Source: Caminibacter pacificus
GTDB lineage: Bacteria > Campylobacterota > Campylobacteria > Campylobacterales > Nautiliaceae
Assembly: GCF_003752135.1 (NCBI RefSeq)
Contig: NZ_RJVK01000006.1
Span: 1-64,000 of the forward strand
Direction of reading: 5' to 3'
Length of the DNA: 64,000 bases
The notes below the pieces were generated by a model that was given only the letters and a program-made list of their open reading frames with translations, searched no databases and was not told the origin of the DNA. Both the position numbers and the translations under genes were made by a program. Positions 1 to 8,851 of this stretch are shown piece after piece (position 1 is the first letter of the stretch; every line of letters begins with the position of its first letter).

Positions 1-119
1 CAATCAGTATTGATAATAAGTTTCCAACAACACCAAACACTTCCGTAGAAGATAGCGGGGGTGTAAATACAATCCAACCTATCGAAAAAGCACCGGTTGG
101 AACAATTTCAATTAAATAA
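1..119 (+). CDS. C-terminal end of an unknown protein (cut by window edge)
   Basis: The third reading frame is open from the window edge to a TAA at 117-119 and encodes 38 residues rich in N, T, P and G, ending in GTISIK. The stop lies 13 bases before the next start codon, so the two genes are probably co-transcribed. The visible part has no recognisable domain. Its low-complexity, polar character would suit the tail of a secreted or surface protein, but this is only a guess from composition and from its secreted neighbour. Confidence 0.5.
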   Translation, partial: ISIDNKFPTTPNTSVEDSGGVNTIQPIEKAPVGTISIK

Positions 120-132
120 CAAAGGAGGAGAG

Positions 133-1800
133 ATGAGAGTTAAAAAAACGATTTTAAGTATCGCAACGGCTGCGGTTGTTATGACGGGACTTGCACCTAT
201 GCAAGCACACGCAGGAGATGTATATTCAACGACCTTACAGGTCGTTAGACAGCAAAAAGTTGATAATTTGGTTAAAAGAATTGCGGACTTAAGCAAAAGA
301 GTGCAAGACTATATTTTACAAACGGCTGACACCACACCGACATTAAGTGAGGTTGATAGGTATTTTGGAATTTCCGATTCGGTGTGGAAGAATTATGAGG
401 GTGACCCTCTCAAAATGGAAGTAAAAAACAATAGTATCGTAATTAGTAATATTTTTTCATCATCTCAAGAGCCTCAAGAGGTGATTGATATGTTTTTACA
501 CGACCCGTTTATGCCGCCAACGGCAACTGCTACGTCAAATTCGGTAACAATTCCGCTTGACGCAACGACGGTTACTTTTATGAATAAAGTAAATAAGTTA
601 AAAACATATCCGGGTGTATATGTAGGTATCGGAACACCACCTTCAACTGCGACAAAATGGTATCAGCCTGACGGGCAGGGCGGATTAATTCTATATATCA
701 AGCAAGGTACGAGTTGGACGACAATCGGTTCAGCCGACCAAAATAGCGGTGCTATTGTGGTTGATAGCGTAGATGACCTAAAAAATATCCCGGCAAGTAT
801 CGGAACTAAGGCATACGTTAAAAACAGCGACGGAACACTTGACACTTACATCTATGACGGAAAAGAATGGAGCAAACTGAATACCACATCGGAAGCTGAT
901 GAGCCACTAAGCTCACCAACAAACCCTATCGCACTTGCTTGTAATTATGGTGACCCGAAAATGGATGACCTCGCCGTTGAGGCGATAAAAAAAAAGACGG
1001 GAAAAGCAGAGCTGTTAAATGCTTGGTTTAAATTTTCAAACGGAGTTGTTAAATACGTTAATTGGAGTACTTTAAAATTCGTATTGTTACCCGGCAGTAA
1101 AGTATGTTTAGACGGGAAATGCTATTCTCAAAGCTCTTCGGGTAATATTGGTATGAAAGTATATCCGGGAGCACTGCCGGGGGTGATAACAGATGCAAAA
1201 AGAGCTTATGGATTGCGAGTATATATTACATATGGTGGAACAGCTAAAATAATTACAAAGTTATATAATGGTTGGTATAAATATTATGGACAATATGATG
1301 TTTCTTATGAAATAAGAAAATTTTTACCAAAAGGTTATTATTACTTAGGAACATCATTATTTCCAACTCCTTCAGTATATATAAAAGATTACATTAATGG
1401 AAATAACGTTTTTACATTTACAACAACTAAAAAATACCCAGCTATAGTAATAAGTAGAACATTAACACAATATTGGTATGTATCAGTTTTTGATGGTGCT
1501 TTCGCAAGTGCTTTAAAAGCGCCAAAATTTTATGTTAATTTTTTTACCCCAAATGGATTATATATGTGCCATTTTCAATTGCAAGGAGCTAAAACAACAT
1601 TATACACTTCATACTTAGAAGGACCATCATACAAAGTTTATGGATACTCTATTACGAGACCTTATAATGATTATCAAACACATTTAGCCTACTACGGCAG
1701 ATACATCGGAAACGATTGTACGAAAAACATTTACTACAACGTTCCAAAAGCTCCGGCAGGACATTTCTATTACGGGGCAGGTATTGCATATCTTCCATAA
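133..1800 (+). CDS. Secreted adhesin-like protein (555 aa)
   Basis: The start is placed at 133 because AAAGGAGG lies just upstream; an earlier in-frame start at 97 has no ribosome site. Residues 1-27 form a Sec signal peptide with a cleavage site after AHA. Residues of roughly 150-270 contain short G/D/W-rich segments (YQPDGQGG, YIYDGKEW) of the kind seen in fibre and tip proteins. The C-terminal half is rich in Y, G and T and has scattered cysteines. About 1190-1690 is visibly more AT-rich than the flanks, suggesting a replaced or variable receptor-binding segment. No family is certain. It could be a pilus-tip adhesin partner of the pilus genes at the other end of the window, in the manner of PilV of IncI plasmids, but it lacks a prepilin-type leader. 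Confidence 0.55.
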   Translation: MRVKKTILSIATAAVVMTGLAPMQAHAGDVYSTTLQVVRQQKVDNLVKRIADLSKRVQDYILQTADTTPTLSEVDRYFGISDSVWKNYEGDPLKMEVKNNSIVISNIFSSSQEPQEVIDMFLHDPFMPPTATATSNSVTIPLDATTVTFMNKVNKLKTYPGVYVGIGTPPSTATKWYQPDGQGGLILYIKQGTSWTTIGSADQNSGAIVVDSVDDLKNIPASIGTKAYVKNSDGTLDTYIYDGKEWSKLNTTSEADEPLSSPTNPIALACNYGDPKMDDLAVEAIKKKTGKAELLNAWFKFSNGVVKYVNWSTLKFVLLPGSKVCLDGKCYSQSSSGNIGMKVYPGALPGVITDAKRAYGLRVYITYGGTAKIITKLYNGWYKYYGQYDVSYEIRKFLPKGYYYLGTSLFPTPSVYIKDYINGNNVFTFTTTKKYPAIVISRTLTQYWYVSVFDGAFASALKAPKFYVNFFTPNGLYMCHFQLQGAKTTLYTSYLEGPSYKVYGYSITRPYNDYQTHLAYYGRYIGNDCTKNIYYNVPKAPAGHFYYGAGIAYLP

Positions 1801-1905
1801 GATAACTTAACTAAAAACTCCTCTCTCCCCTTAATTTTCTCAAATTTTTTACAATTTTCCTACAAAATCCATTCTACAATTACGTTGCTTAGCACTATTT
1901 TTCTA

Positions 1906-1911
1906 TATAAT
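1906..1911 (+). promoter_or_regulatory. TATAAT -10 hexamer upstream of the HU-like gene
   Basis: A perfect TATAAT lies 31 bases before the HU start codon. A weak TTGCTT at 1885-1890 is only 15 bases upstream, so the -35 is doubtful. It probably drives the HU / DsbC-like / relaxase operon. Confidence 0.5.
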
Positions 1912-1942
1912 AGTTTCGTAAATTTCATAAAAAGGAGAGAGA

Positions 1943-2221
1943 ATGAAATATACGGAAATTATTAAAGCTATCGCTAAGAATACAAACAAGCCTGAAAAAG
2001 AAATTTCCCGAGTTTTAAAAGAGTTTAAAAACATAGTGATAAAAGAAGTCGCAGAAGGAAACGAAGTAAATATTCTTGGATTTGGAAAATTTTATCGAAT
2101 AAAAATGAATCCGAGAGAGTTAAAATTGGAGGGTAAAACTTACAAAGTACCTGCTCGTTTTGTGCCTAAATTTAAAGCAGGAGAAAAATTTAAGAAAGAA
2201 GTTAATAAAGGGAAGAAATGA
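1943..2221 (+). CDS. HU/IHF-family DNA-binding protein (92 aa)
   Basis: The length and layout are those of HU/IHF: an N-terminal helical dimerisation region, then the ILGFGKF signature and an arm region (residues about 55-75) followed by a conserved C-terminal helix with FKAGEKFK. The family bends and compacts DNA and assists relaxosomes, replication and site-specific recombination. The arm sequence departs from the usual RxGRNPxTG pattern, so DNA preference may differ. AAAGGAGAGAGA precedes the ATG. The stop overlaps the next gene start (ATGA), so it is translationally coupled to the DsbC-like and relaxase genes, which suggests a role in conjugative DNA processing. Confidence 0.85.
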   Translation: MKYTEIIKAIAKNTNKPEKEISRVLKEFKNIVIKEVAEGNEVNILGFGKFYRIKMNPRELKLEGKTYKVPARFVPKFKAGEKFKKEVNKGKK

Positions 2222-3078
2222 AAAAAAGTATAATCGTTCCTATTGCGGTTATTTTATTATCTTCCGTTTCAAATGCGATAGTAATCGCAAATCCGGCAAC
2301 GTCAATAGTTGTGTTAAATTCACTTAACAAGTCATATACGGATAAAAAAGATGTTATCTTAAAAGATAAAAAAGCTTTAGAGCTTTTAAAGCCTTTTAAG
2401 GAGCAATACAATAAGCTTTCCGCCATTTTGGAATTAGGTAAGGTTGAATTAATTGCAAAACCTACCGAATACGGATATATTAAATTTGAAATTATCCCAA
2501 AAGAACAAAACAATACGGCGGCTTTTGTGTTTTATGAAACAAAAGATAAAAGCCGTTTAATTTTTGGGGATATTGTCTTAAAAAACGGGAAAGTGTTAAG
2601 AGGAGGTATAGTCAAACTACCTCATCACTACACAAAACAGGAAATCCAAACTATTAAAAACGGCATATCTTTTACATACGGAGAAGGGAAAAAAGATATT
2701 TACATCGTAACAGACCCGGAATGTCCGTTTTGTAGAAAATTTGAAAAAGAGTTTGGCGACAAACTTGCTAAGAAGTATCGTATTCACGTAATTTTATATC
2801 CTCTTCCGTTTCATAAAGACGCAAAAGCTATGAGTTACTATATTTTAGCGGGTAAAACCGATACTGAAAAAGCTGAAAGATTTAAAAAAATACTCTCAGG
2901 CAGTGATGTTTGGAAAAACGTAAAATATAACCCGGGAGTAATAAAAAAAGAGGAAATAAAACTTGAAAAAGCCCAAAAGGCGGTTGAGGTGTTAAAAGCA
3001 CCCGGAACACCAAGTATGTATGATTCAAACTTCCAACCTATCCAAAACCCCAACGAGCTTTTAAAAGGCGGCAAATAA
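2218..3078 (+). CDS. Periplasmic DsbC/DsbG-like thiol-disulfide isomerase (286 aa)
   Basis: A signal peptide (residues 1-19, ending SNA) is followed by a helical linker, a beta-rich N-terminal region and a C-terminal thioredoxin fold. The fold carries the redox motif CPFC at residues 169-172 and a cis-proline loop GTP with P265, the arrangement of DsbC/DsbG. These enzymes isomerise disulfides in exported proteins. Conjugative plasmids often encode their own copy, for example TrbB of IncI1 and TrbB of F. The gene overlaps HU upstream by four bases, and its TAA shares a base with the relaxase start (TAATG). Likely clients are the cysteine-containing secreted proteins encoded here. Confidence 0.8.
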   Translation: MKKSIIVPIAVILLSSVSNAIVIANPATSIVVLNSLNKSYTDKKDVILKDKKALELLKPFKEQYNKLSAILELGKVELIAKPTEYGYIKFEIIPKEQNNTAAFVFYETKDKSRLIFGDIVLKNGKVLRGGIVKLPHHYTKQEIQTIKNGISFTYGEGKKDIYIVTDPECPFCRKFEKEFGDKLAKKYRIHVILYPLPFHKDAKAMSYYILAGKTDTEKAERFKKILSGSDVWKNVKYNPGVIKKEEIKLEKAQKAVEVLKAPGTPSMYDSNFQPIQNPNELLKGGK

Positions 3079-3899
3079 TGAAACGTTTAGCCGCCGTTAC
3101 CATTTTACCTACTTCAACCTTAGAATTAACGCATAACGCAAGGGACGGGGATAAAAAGGTTGATTCGTCCATTTTTCCAAAAGATGAGAACGTTGTTATA
3201 CCTGCCTCTTCTCAAGAGGCTAAAGAGAGATATAAAATATTAATAAAAGAGAGAAAAAAGCTCTATGAAGAAAAATTTAAAAGAAAATTACATCCAAAAA
3301 CAAAAAAACTGCTTAGTGCGGTTGTGGTGCTGGATAAACATCACACAATTGAAGACGTTAAAAAGGTTGCAAAATATTTTGAAGATAAATTAAACACAGA
3401 CGTCATTCAAATAGCCCTACACAGAGACGAGGGCTATATTGATGAAGACGGGAATAAAGTAATTAATCACCACGCCCATATAGTTTTTTTAGGCTTAGAT
3501 AAAGAAGCAAGGTCTGTCAGAAGGAAAATAGATAAGAAATTTTTATATCAACTACAAAAAGACGTATCGGAAATGCTTAATATGCCAAAACTTCAAAACA
3601 CTCCAAAGCTCGCTCCGCACGTTAATCTTAAAAAAATAAACTTCGAAAAAAAGATTTTAAAAGAAAATCATACATTAAAAGAAAAACTATACGAAATGGA
3701 ACAGATAAATAAGCAAAGAGAACAAGAATATACTCAGCTACAAGAAAAATATAAAAAAGCATTTCAAGAGCTTGAAAAGCTCAGGAAAGAAATTATTGTT
3801 TTACAAAATGAAATTAGACAGCTGCAACAAGAAAATCAGTTGTTAAAAAAAGCTTATAATAATCCTCTAAAAGAAAACTTAAAACTTCAAAACGATTAA
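3078..3899 (+). CDS. MobV/Pre-like relaxase with C-terminal coiled coil (273 aa)
   Basis: The metal-binding motif of HUH relaxases is visible: HRDE at residues 115-118, then HHAHIVF with H132 and H134 forming the HxH pair. This matches the HxDExTPHxH pattern of MobV/Pre mobilisation proteins. Residues of about 185-270 form a long charged coiled coil, as is usual at the end of this family. A relaxase nicks one strand at oriT and stays covalently bound to the 5' end during transfer. The protein is shorter than many MobV relaxases (about 400-500 aa). The nicking tyrosine or histidine cannot be assigned by eye. It is the last gene of the HU/DsbC-like operon. Confidence 0.75.
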   Translation: MKRLAAVTILPTSTLELTHNARDGDKKVDSSIFPKDENVVIPASSQEAKERYKILIKERKKLYEEKFKRKLHPKTKKLLSAVVVLDKHHTIEDVKKVAKYFEDKLNTDVIQIALHRDEGYIDEDGNKVINHHAHIVFLGLDKEARSVRRKIDKKFLYQLQKDVSEMLNMPKLQNTPKLAPHVNLKKINFEKKILKENHTLKEKLYEMEQINKQREQEYTQLQEKYKKAFQELEKLRKEIIVLQNEIRQLQQENQLLKKAYNNPLKENLKLQND

Positions 3900-3913
3900 C
3901 TTTTACCCATAAA

Positions 3914-3929
3914 GTTTTAAGGATAAAAC
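3914..3929 (+). other. Short hairpin after the relaxase gene
   Basis: GTTTTA and TAAAAC form a perfect 6-bp stem around AGGA directly downstream of the relaxase stop. It has no T-run, so it is a poor terminator. A location beside the relaxase would also suit an oriT, but no nic motif can be named. Confidence 0.25.
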
Positions 3930-3932
3930 CCC

Positions 3933-3961
3933 TTGACAAACATCTCCATTAAGTATATAAT
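3933..3961 (+). promoter_or_regulatory. Consensus sigma70 promoter TTGACA-17-TATAAT
   Basis: TTGACA at 3933-3938 and TATAAT at 3956-3961 are separated by exactly 17 bases. It faces a 28-codon hydrophobic reading frame. A nearly identical promoter lies on the other strand at 58526-58554. Confidence 0.85.
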
Positions 3962-4008
3962 AAGTAAAAAGTAAGCGCATTGAAAGTATCGAAAGGGGTA
4001 AAAAACAA

Positions 4009-4095
4009 ATGAAATTAAAAATTCTTAACTTTCTCTTACCTTTCTTACTTTTATATCTTCTTTACACTCTCTTTTTGTTTATTTTGTTTTTCTAA
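4009..4095 (+). CDS. 28-residue hydrophobic membrane peptide
   Basis: After a consensus promoter and a GGGG-containing ribosome site, an ATG opens 28 codons: three charged or polar residues (MKLK) followed by an almost unbroken run of L, F, Y and I, then TAA. It has the size and character of type I toxin peptides, such as the AapA, Ldr and Fst groups. No antisense RNA promoter was identified with confidence. It sits between the relaxase gene and the box-1 promoter. It could instead be chance coding in a leader, since T-rich DNA readily encodes F and L. Confidence 0.4.
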   Translation: MKLKILNFLLPFLLLYLLYTLFLFILFF

Positions 4096-4122
4096 AACTC
4101 AACCGCACTTTTTCCTCTAAAT

Positions 4123-4154
4123 TTCCTCCAAAATAGAAAAGTTGCCATTATAAT
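4123..4154 (+). promoter_or_regulatory. Box promoter 1 (methyltransferase/helicase N-half)
   Basis: TAGAAAAGTT at 4134-4143, five bases, then TATAAT at 4149-4154. The upstream CTCC position reads TTCC. The whole leader from 4129 to the start codon is identical to that of the gene at 29822. Confidence 0.85.
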
Positions 4155-4184
4155 TGTCTAAAAACTAAGGAGTATTGTAATGGC
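4129..4184 (+). repeat. 56-bp exact direct repeat, copy A (promoter, leader and start codon)
   Basis: Identical over 56 bases to 29771-29826. The repeat spans the promoter box, the -10, the ribosome site and ATGGC, and places the same control region in front of the two halves of a helicase. Confidence 0.95.
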
Positions 4185-7100
4185 AAAACTTATAATCGAC
4201 CCAAATGATTCGAAAGGTTTTAGATTTTATTTAAAAACAGAAGAGGGCGAAACTAAGCTTGATAAGATATTACAAATTGAAGACGGAAAATTAAAAACAA
4301 AAATTACAATGGACGGGGTTAGCGCAAATTTTATTACACCGGCTACGTTAGCGTTAGTATTACCGCGCGATATAGAAGAGGCTAAAAAAGTTTTAGAAGA
4401 ACATCCTGAAGGAGTATTATACCTATCCTCGATTACAAGTGAGAGTCAATATCACACAATCGACGAGATTGAAATTAAAGACTTTAAAGCAGATTTTTCA
4501 AATACAAAGGCTAAGACGGAATTAAAAGCGTATGAAACTCCCGAAAGATTTTTCGACTTTTTAGGCTCTCTTATTGAAGATGAAATAAAAAAAAGAATAT
4601 TTTTAGAGGATAATATAACTAAAATTGAAACCCTTATTCAAAAAGACAAAGATTTTATGGGAAAAATTACAACCAAATTGCAATTTGTTCCTATCGGACA
4701 AATTAAGGATGCTATTAAATACCTTTTAAATGAAAACGATTTGAATATGAGTAATTTTGCTGAGGATTATGTAAAAGTAGCGGAAGAAATAAAAAAAGAA
4801 GAAAAATTTTTTAACCTCATAGAGGATTTGAAGTTCTTTTTACAAAAACCCCTAAAAGAGCTACAAAGCGAAAATGTAATTCAGGAAATTAAAAAAGCAA
4901 AATTAACCCCTCTTAAAATTGAAAAAATCGGAATTTTTGACCCTCAAGCGGGGAGCGGAAAAATACTTGATATTTTTAAAAACAAAGGTATCAATTCAGC
5001 CCTTTTAGGAACCGAGTTGAGGGATATTCAAAATAACGACCCGGATTATAAGGTTATTACGGGTGTCAATTTTTCTATCCATAAAAACGTCATTAAAGAT
5101 GTGTTAGAAAGTAAAAAAAGTCATATTCCAAAAAATCTTATTTATTATCTAAACCCACCTTATACTAAAGACGATGAGGTGGCAAAAGATTCTATTCAAT
5201 CATTGCCTGATAACGCTTTCGTAATGGGATTATTTCCTACAAAAATGGCTAAATTTCTAAAAAATATCCTTAAAGGTATTATTTTTGAAATACCAAAAGA
5301 GCTTACAGGCTATAATGATTCAAATGCACCTGAAAATTTTTTGTTTATTTTTGGGGTAAAACCTTCAAATAATCAACTATTTAGCGGGGCTAAGTATTAC
5401 AAAGTCGATAGTTACGAAAGTATAAAAAAGATAATTGACGAATTTTTGCAAGACAACTATCTTGTAGATTCGAAGTTAGACGAAATTCTTACATATTACA
5501 GAGCCGAAAGAAACTTTGATTCGTTTAAAAATTTATTACAAAAAGCGATTCAAGATAATGAAGAGCTTTATAAAAATATAGAACGATTAAGGGAAAGTAT
5601 AAGCATTGATTTAATCAAAGAGTTTTTTTCACCTATAAATAGAGCTATTAAAGGCAAAGTATTTCAAGATTCAAGATTTTTTGTAAAAGATGATAAAGAT
5701 GAAAAAAAACTATCTTTTTTTGAAGTCGTGCAAGATTTAACACTTCTTAATTTTTATAAAAACGTTATGCCTGAAACGTTTAAGCTCATTCAGCTTGTCG
5801 CAGAGAAAATTAATTATAAACTTCCTCATATGGAAGACAATTTCCGTCACTATAAGCTTGGGGATAAGTATGAGGGAGAAAAAGACTTAGTGACAAATAA
5901 AAACTTAGGTATGATGAAACTTTATTATTACCCTGACGTAATTGATATTTCCGAGCAGTATTCTAAAGACCTCTTATTCAAAATCGTCAAAGAAATTGCC
6001 GAAGATAACAAAGTTAATGTAACTATTGACGAAGAAATCGAATTTAAAAAACTTCTTCAAAAAGCGGATAAGCTTGTTTTTAAGAACGAAAAAAGCATAT
6101 CCCTTGAAGAGGGAATTTCTTATAACAATGAGGTATATGTATTAACCGATAAGTTTGGATTTGACCTTGCAAAATTATCTTGTAACGTAAATGATTTTTT
6201 TAAAAAGTTACAGGAATACAATTTATTTAACTTTGACGACTTTGTAGATGAGGTTGAAATTTCAAACGAAAAACTTGAAAAAGTAATTAGTAGATTTGAA
6301 GAATATATGAAAAATGACGTAATTGATTCTATTTTAAGATTTAATTTTAAAATAGGAACGTTTGAGGGATTTGATGAAGAAGCGGAGTTTCAAGAAGTAA
6401 AAACGAAGTTTATAGATGAAATTATTGCGTTAAAAAACAAAAACGTAACTCAGTTACTTGAATTTGCGGATAAATATAAACTTATTGAGTTTTTCCAAGA
6501 AAGAATTGTTTTTCCTGACTTTAAAAGACAATTGAAAAAAGAAATGGATAAAACATTTCCTATTAATAACGAAGAAGTTAAAAAGAAAGTGTATAAATTT
6601 ATCGTTCAAAGTTACGAAAATAGAGAAATTACCTTCTTCGAGAACGAAAGGGGGGCTTTCTTTAATGAGTTAAAAAAAGCTCTTAAGCAAAAATATGAAT
6701 TCAAAGACGAAGATTATGAAGATTTTATTTTAGCCGTAACCGATGCCTTAACTGAGAGATATAAAGCAAAAAGAGCTATTTTTACGGGTTACGCAAAGCT
6801 TGCGTTAATTTTGAAAAATTATGCTAAACTCATAACCGCTAAGAATTTTGAAGAGAAGAAAAAAATATTTATGACCGATTTGTTTTTAAAAGCGTTTGGA
6901 TTAAAACCTCATCAGGCAAAAGAAGCGTTTAACTATTTGGAATTGTCTCCAAATAAAAAACTCGAAATGCTGTTTTGGGAGATGAGGGCAGGAAAAACAA
7001 GGGCAATGCTGGCAATAGGTTTTCTGCTTAGCTTATATAAAAACGAAAAATTCCAGCTTTTAATCGAAACGGCAAACACTTACGATATTTCGCAACAAAT

Positions 7101-7392
7101 TTTGGAAAGTTTTCCATTTTTATTCGTTGATGCGGGTATATATACTCCGTCAGGTGATTTGCCGTTAAACGATGTTTATGAATCGATTATGTATGAAGAA
7201 ATAATTCCGAATATCCCCGTATATACGCAAAAGTATCTTATCGGTAAAGGTGATACTGCGGACATTATTAAAAAGAACTTCTACAAAGATTTTATGGAAA
7301 TTAAGAAACTGATTGATTCCAACCCCGATGAATATGCTAAAATTTATGAAAAATCCGATTTTGCGGAGATTTTAAAAGTTTGTAGGAGGTAA
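4180..7392 (+). CDS. N6-adenine methyltransferase with the N-terminal part of an SF2 helicase (1070 aa)
   Basis: Two activities are visible. The methyltransferase core has motif I DPQAGSGK (from D254) and motif IV NPPY at 325-328, the order of gamma-class N6-adenine enzymes. Near the C-terminus, after 600 residues of mostly helical sequence, HQAKEAFNYL and WEMRAGKT (933-940) match the Q-like region and Walker A motif of SF2 helicases, followed by a motif Ia-like stretch. The protein then ends, 130 residues later, with no DEAH box and no C-terminal RecA domain. Those motifs occur in the protein at 29822-33184, which has the same promoter and leader. Phage and plasmid anti-restriction proteins such as P1 DarB carry methyltransferase and helicase in one chain, so this resembles a split version. 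GTAGGAGG at its end serves the next gene. Confidence 0.75.
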   Translation: MAKLIIDPNDSKGFRFYLKTEEGETKLDKILQIEDGKLKTKITMDGVSANFITPATLALVLPRDIEEAKKVLEEHPEGVLYLSSITSESQYHTIDEIEIKDFKADFSNTKAKTELKAYETPERFFDFLGSLIEDEIKKRIFLEDNITKIETLIQKDKDFMGKITTKLQFVPIGQIKDAIKYLLNENDLNMSNFAEDYVKVAEEIKKEEKFFNLIEDLKFFLQKPLKELQSENVIQEIKKAKLTPLKIEKIGIFDPQAGSGKILDIFKNKGINSALLGTELRDIQNNDPDYKVITGVNFSIHKNVIKDVLESKKSHIPKNLIYYLNPPYTKDDEVAKDSIQSLPDNAFVMGLFPTKMAKFLKNILKGIIFEIPKELTGYNDSNAPENFLFIFGVKPSNNQLFSGAKYYKVDSYESIKKIIDEFLQDNYLVDSKLDEILTYYRAERNFDSFKNLLQKAIQDNEELYKNIERLRESISIDLIKEFFSPINRAIKGKVFQDSRFFVKDDKDEKKLSFFEVVQDLTLLNFYKNVMPETFKLIQLVAEKINYKLPHMEDNFRHYKLGDKYEGEKDLVTNKNLGMMKLYYYPDVIDISEQYSKDLLFKIVKEIAEDNKVNVTIDEEIEFKKLLQKADKLVFKNEKSISLEEGISYNNEVYVLTDKFGFDLAKLSCNVNDFFKKLQEYNLFNFDDFVDEVEISNEKLEKVISRFEEYMKNDVIDSILRFNFKIGTFEGFDEEAEFQEVKTKFIDEIIALKNKNVTQLLEFADKYKLIEFFQERIVFPDFKRQLKKEMDKTFPINNEEVKKKVYKFIVQSYENREITFFENERGAFFNELKKALKQKYEFKDEDYEDFILAVTDALTERYKAKRAIFTGYAKLALILKNYAKLITAKNFEEKKKIFMTDLFLKAFGLKPHQAKEAFNYLELSPNKKLEMLFWEMRAGKTRAMLAIGFLLSLYKNEKFQLLIETANTYDISQQILESFPFLFVDAGIYTPSGDLPLNDVYESIMYEEIIPNIPVYTQKYLIGKGDTADIIKKNFYKDFMEIKKLIDSNPDEYAKIYEKSDFAEILKVCRR

Positions 7393-7396
7393 TAAA

Positions 7397-8755
7397 ATGA
7401 ATAAAGATAAATTACTCGAGATAATTAGAAACTGCGAAGAGATACCTGAGAACATAAATGAGCTTGGCATCTCTTTTGATGATACTGACGAGAGAGCCTA
7501 TGAAATATTTATCGCTAACGATGAGATTTTATCATCTGTTATAGACGGAGAGACATTTGAAAGTTTGTTTGCGGATGCGGTACATAATTCATTAGATGAA
7601 GTAATAACCCTTTTGGAGGAAAAATTCGGTTCTTATTTTTATTATACGAAAGAGGTAAATAAAGAGATTTTCAAGGCGTTAAGGGATGCGCCTCTTATAA
7701 AGATATATAGCGATAATATCTTTAATGAAGAAGAAATTAACAAAATGTTGAGTAAAGAATATGTAACTTTTGATAATGAAGAATACCTAAAAGATTATTT
7801 GTTTGAATACCCTTTTTATAATTTGTTTAACAGGAAGCTGTCATATATACTTGAAGACGCAATAAATGCCGCAAGAGTTGAACCGCTTGAACTTGCCATA
7901 GAAGATGAGGATACAAATGAGCTTTTAGCTATTGATTTTAGAAAATTTTTTCAAAAACTATACGATGGCTGGAGTGATTTTGTATATAAAAAGTATGGTT
8001 ATTTGCTTGAATATGAAAATCAAGCTGAACTAAACCTTAAAAATGTACCCGGTATTATTATAGATGTTTTAAAAAAATATAGGGATTTGAATGTATTGTT
8101 TTTTGATATCGACAAAGAAAGTATTGAAGTTAAAGATACTGACTATATTCGTTCCGATAAAACTATTGAATATCTTAGTAACGGAATGGTTGTTTATAAT
8201 CAAGAAGGATTATATTTCAAAGTCTTTAAAGATAAAAAAAGTTTTGAGAATTGGAGAGAAACGGGAGAAGAAAAGTATATATTGTCCGAGTTTAATGATG
8301 AAAAAGAGCTTGACGAATATCTTGGTATGTTTTCTTTAATTAAGATTAGCAGTATGGACGGACTAAGTCCTGAGCCTAACATATTTATACTCAATCCTAA
8401 AGATTTATTAACAAGGTTACAAAAATATAATAATGGTGCAAGAATTGAGTATCTAAATGAGTTTTTATACGAATTACAAAAATATAAACTGCCTGAATAT
8501 TTTAATTATAAACCCGATATTATTCTTGCGTATGAAGACGGAAATATAAAGGTAAAAAATAATTCGTTTTTAACAACTGAATTATTTTATTTAACGAATT
8601 TATATAAAGAATACAAAAACGGAAAAATTAATAAAAAATTCTTAGAAGAAACAATACGCTCTTTAAACGATAAAGAGGTAGAAAATTTTATTTTTCCTAA
8701 AATAAAAATTAAACACGAAAATCAAAATTCAAATAACTTAACAAACAATATGTAA
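7397..8755 (+). CDS. Unknown acidic protein with C-terminal FYLT module (452 aa)
   Basis: It starts four bases after the methyltransferase stop with an excellent AGGAGG, so it is in the same transcript. The sequence is acidic, with no membrane segment or known catalytic motif. Near the C-terminus, ELFYLTNLYKEYKNGKI begins the FYLT module shared with five other reading frames here, followed by a lysine-rich, then N-rich tail ending NNLTNNM. It may be a partner of the split methyltransferase/helicase; that rests only on operon position. Confidence 0.6.
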   Translation: MNKDKLLEIIRNCEEIPENINELGISFDDTDERAYEIFIANDEILSSVIDGETFESLFADAVHNSLDEVITLLEEKFGSYFYYTKEVNKEIFKALRDAPLIKIYSDNIFNEEEINKMLSKEYVTFDNEEYLKDYLFEYPFYNLFNRKLSYILEDAINAARVEPLELAIEDEDTNELLAIDFRKFFQKLYDGWSDFVYKKYGYLLEYENQAELNLKNVPGIIIDVLKKYRDLNVLFFDIDKESIEVKDTDYIRSDKTIEYLSNGMVVYNQEGLYFKVFKDKKSFENWRETGEEKYILSEFNDEKELDEYLGMFSLIKISSMDGLSPEPNIFILNPKDLLTRLQKYNNGARIEYLNEFLYELQKYKLPEYFNYKPDIILAYEDGNIKVKNNSFLTTELFYLTNLYKEYKNGKINKKFLEETIRSLNDKEVENFIFPKIKIKHENQNSNNLTNNM

Positions 8756-8760
8756 CACCC

Positions 8761-8786
8761 CCCGATAAATTCCCGGGATTTTTTTT
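8761..8786 (+). terminator. Probable intrinsic terminator
   Basis: CCCG at 8761-8764 pairs with CGGG at 8774-8777, and T residues follow at 8779-8786. The stem is short, so efficiency is uncertain. Confidence 0.5.
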
Positions 8787-8815
8787 CTTTACCCCCTTTA
8801 AAAAGCTATGAAAAA
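8761..8815 (+). repeat. 55-bp inverted repeat, copy A (terminator-like)
   Basis: These 55 bases are the exact reverse complement of 58956-59010. The segment contains CCCGATAAATTCCCGGG followed by eight T residues, a short stem with a T-run that can end transcription of the preceding operon, and then the start of the next gene's upstream region. Confidence 0.9.
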
Positions 8816-8851
8816 ATATTAAACTTATAAAAGAAAACATAAAGGTTGATA

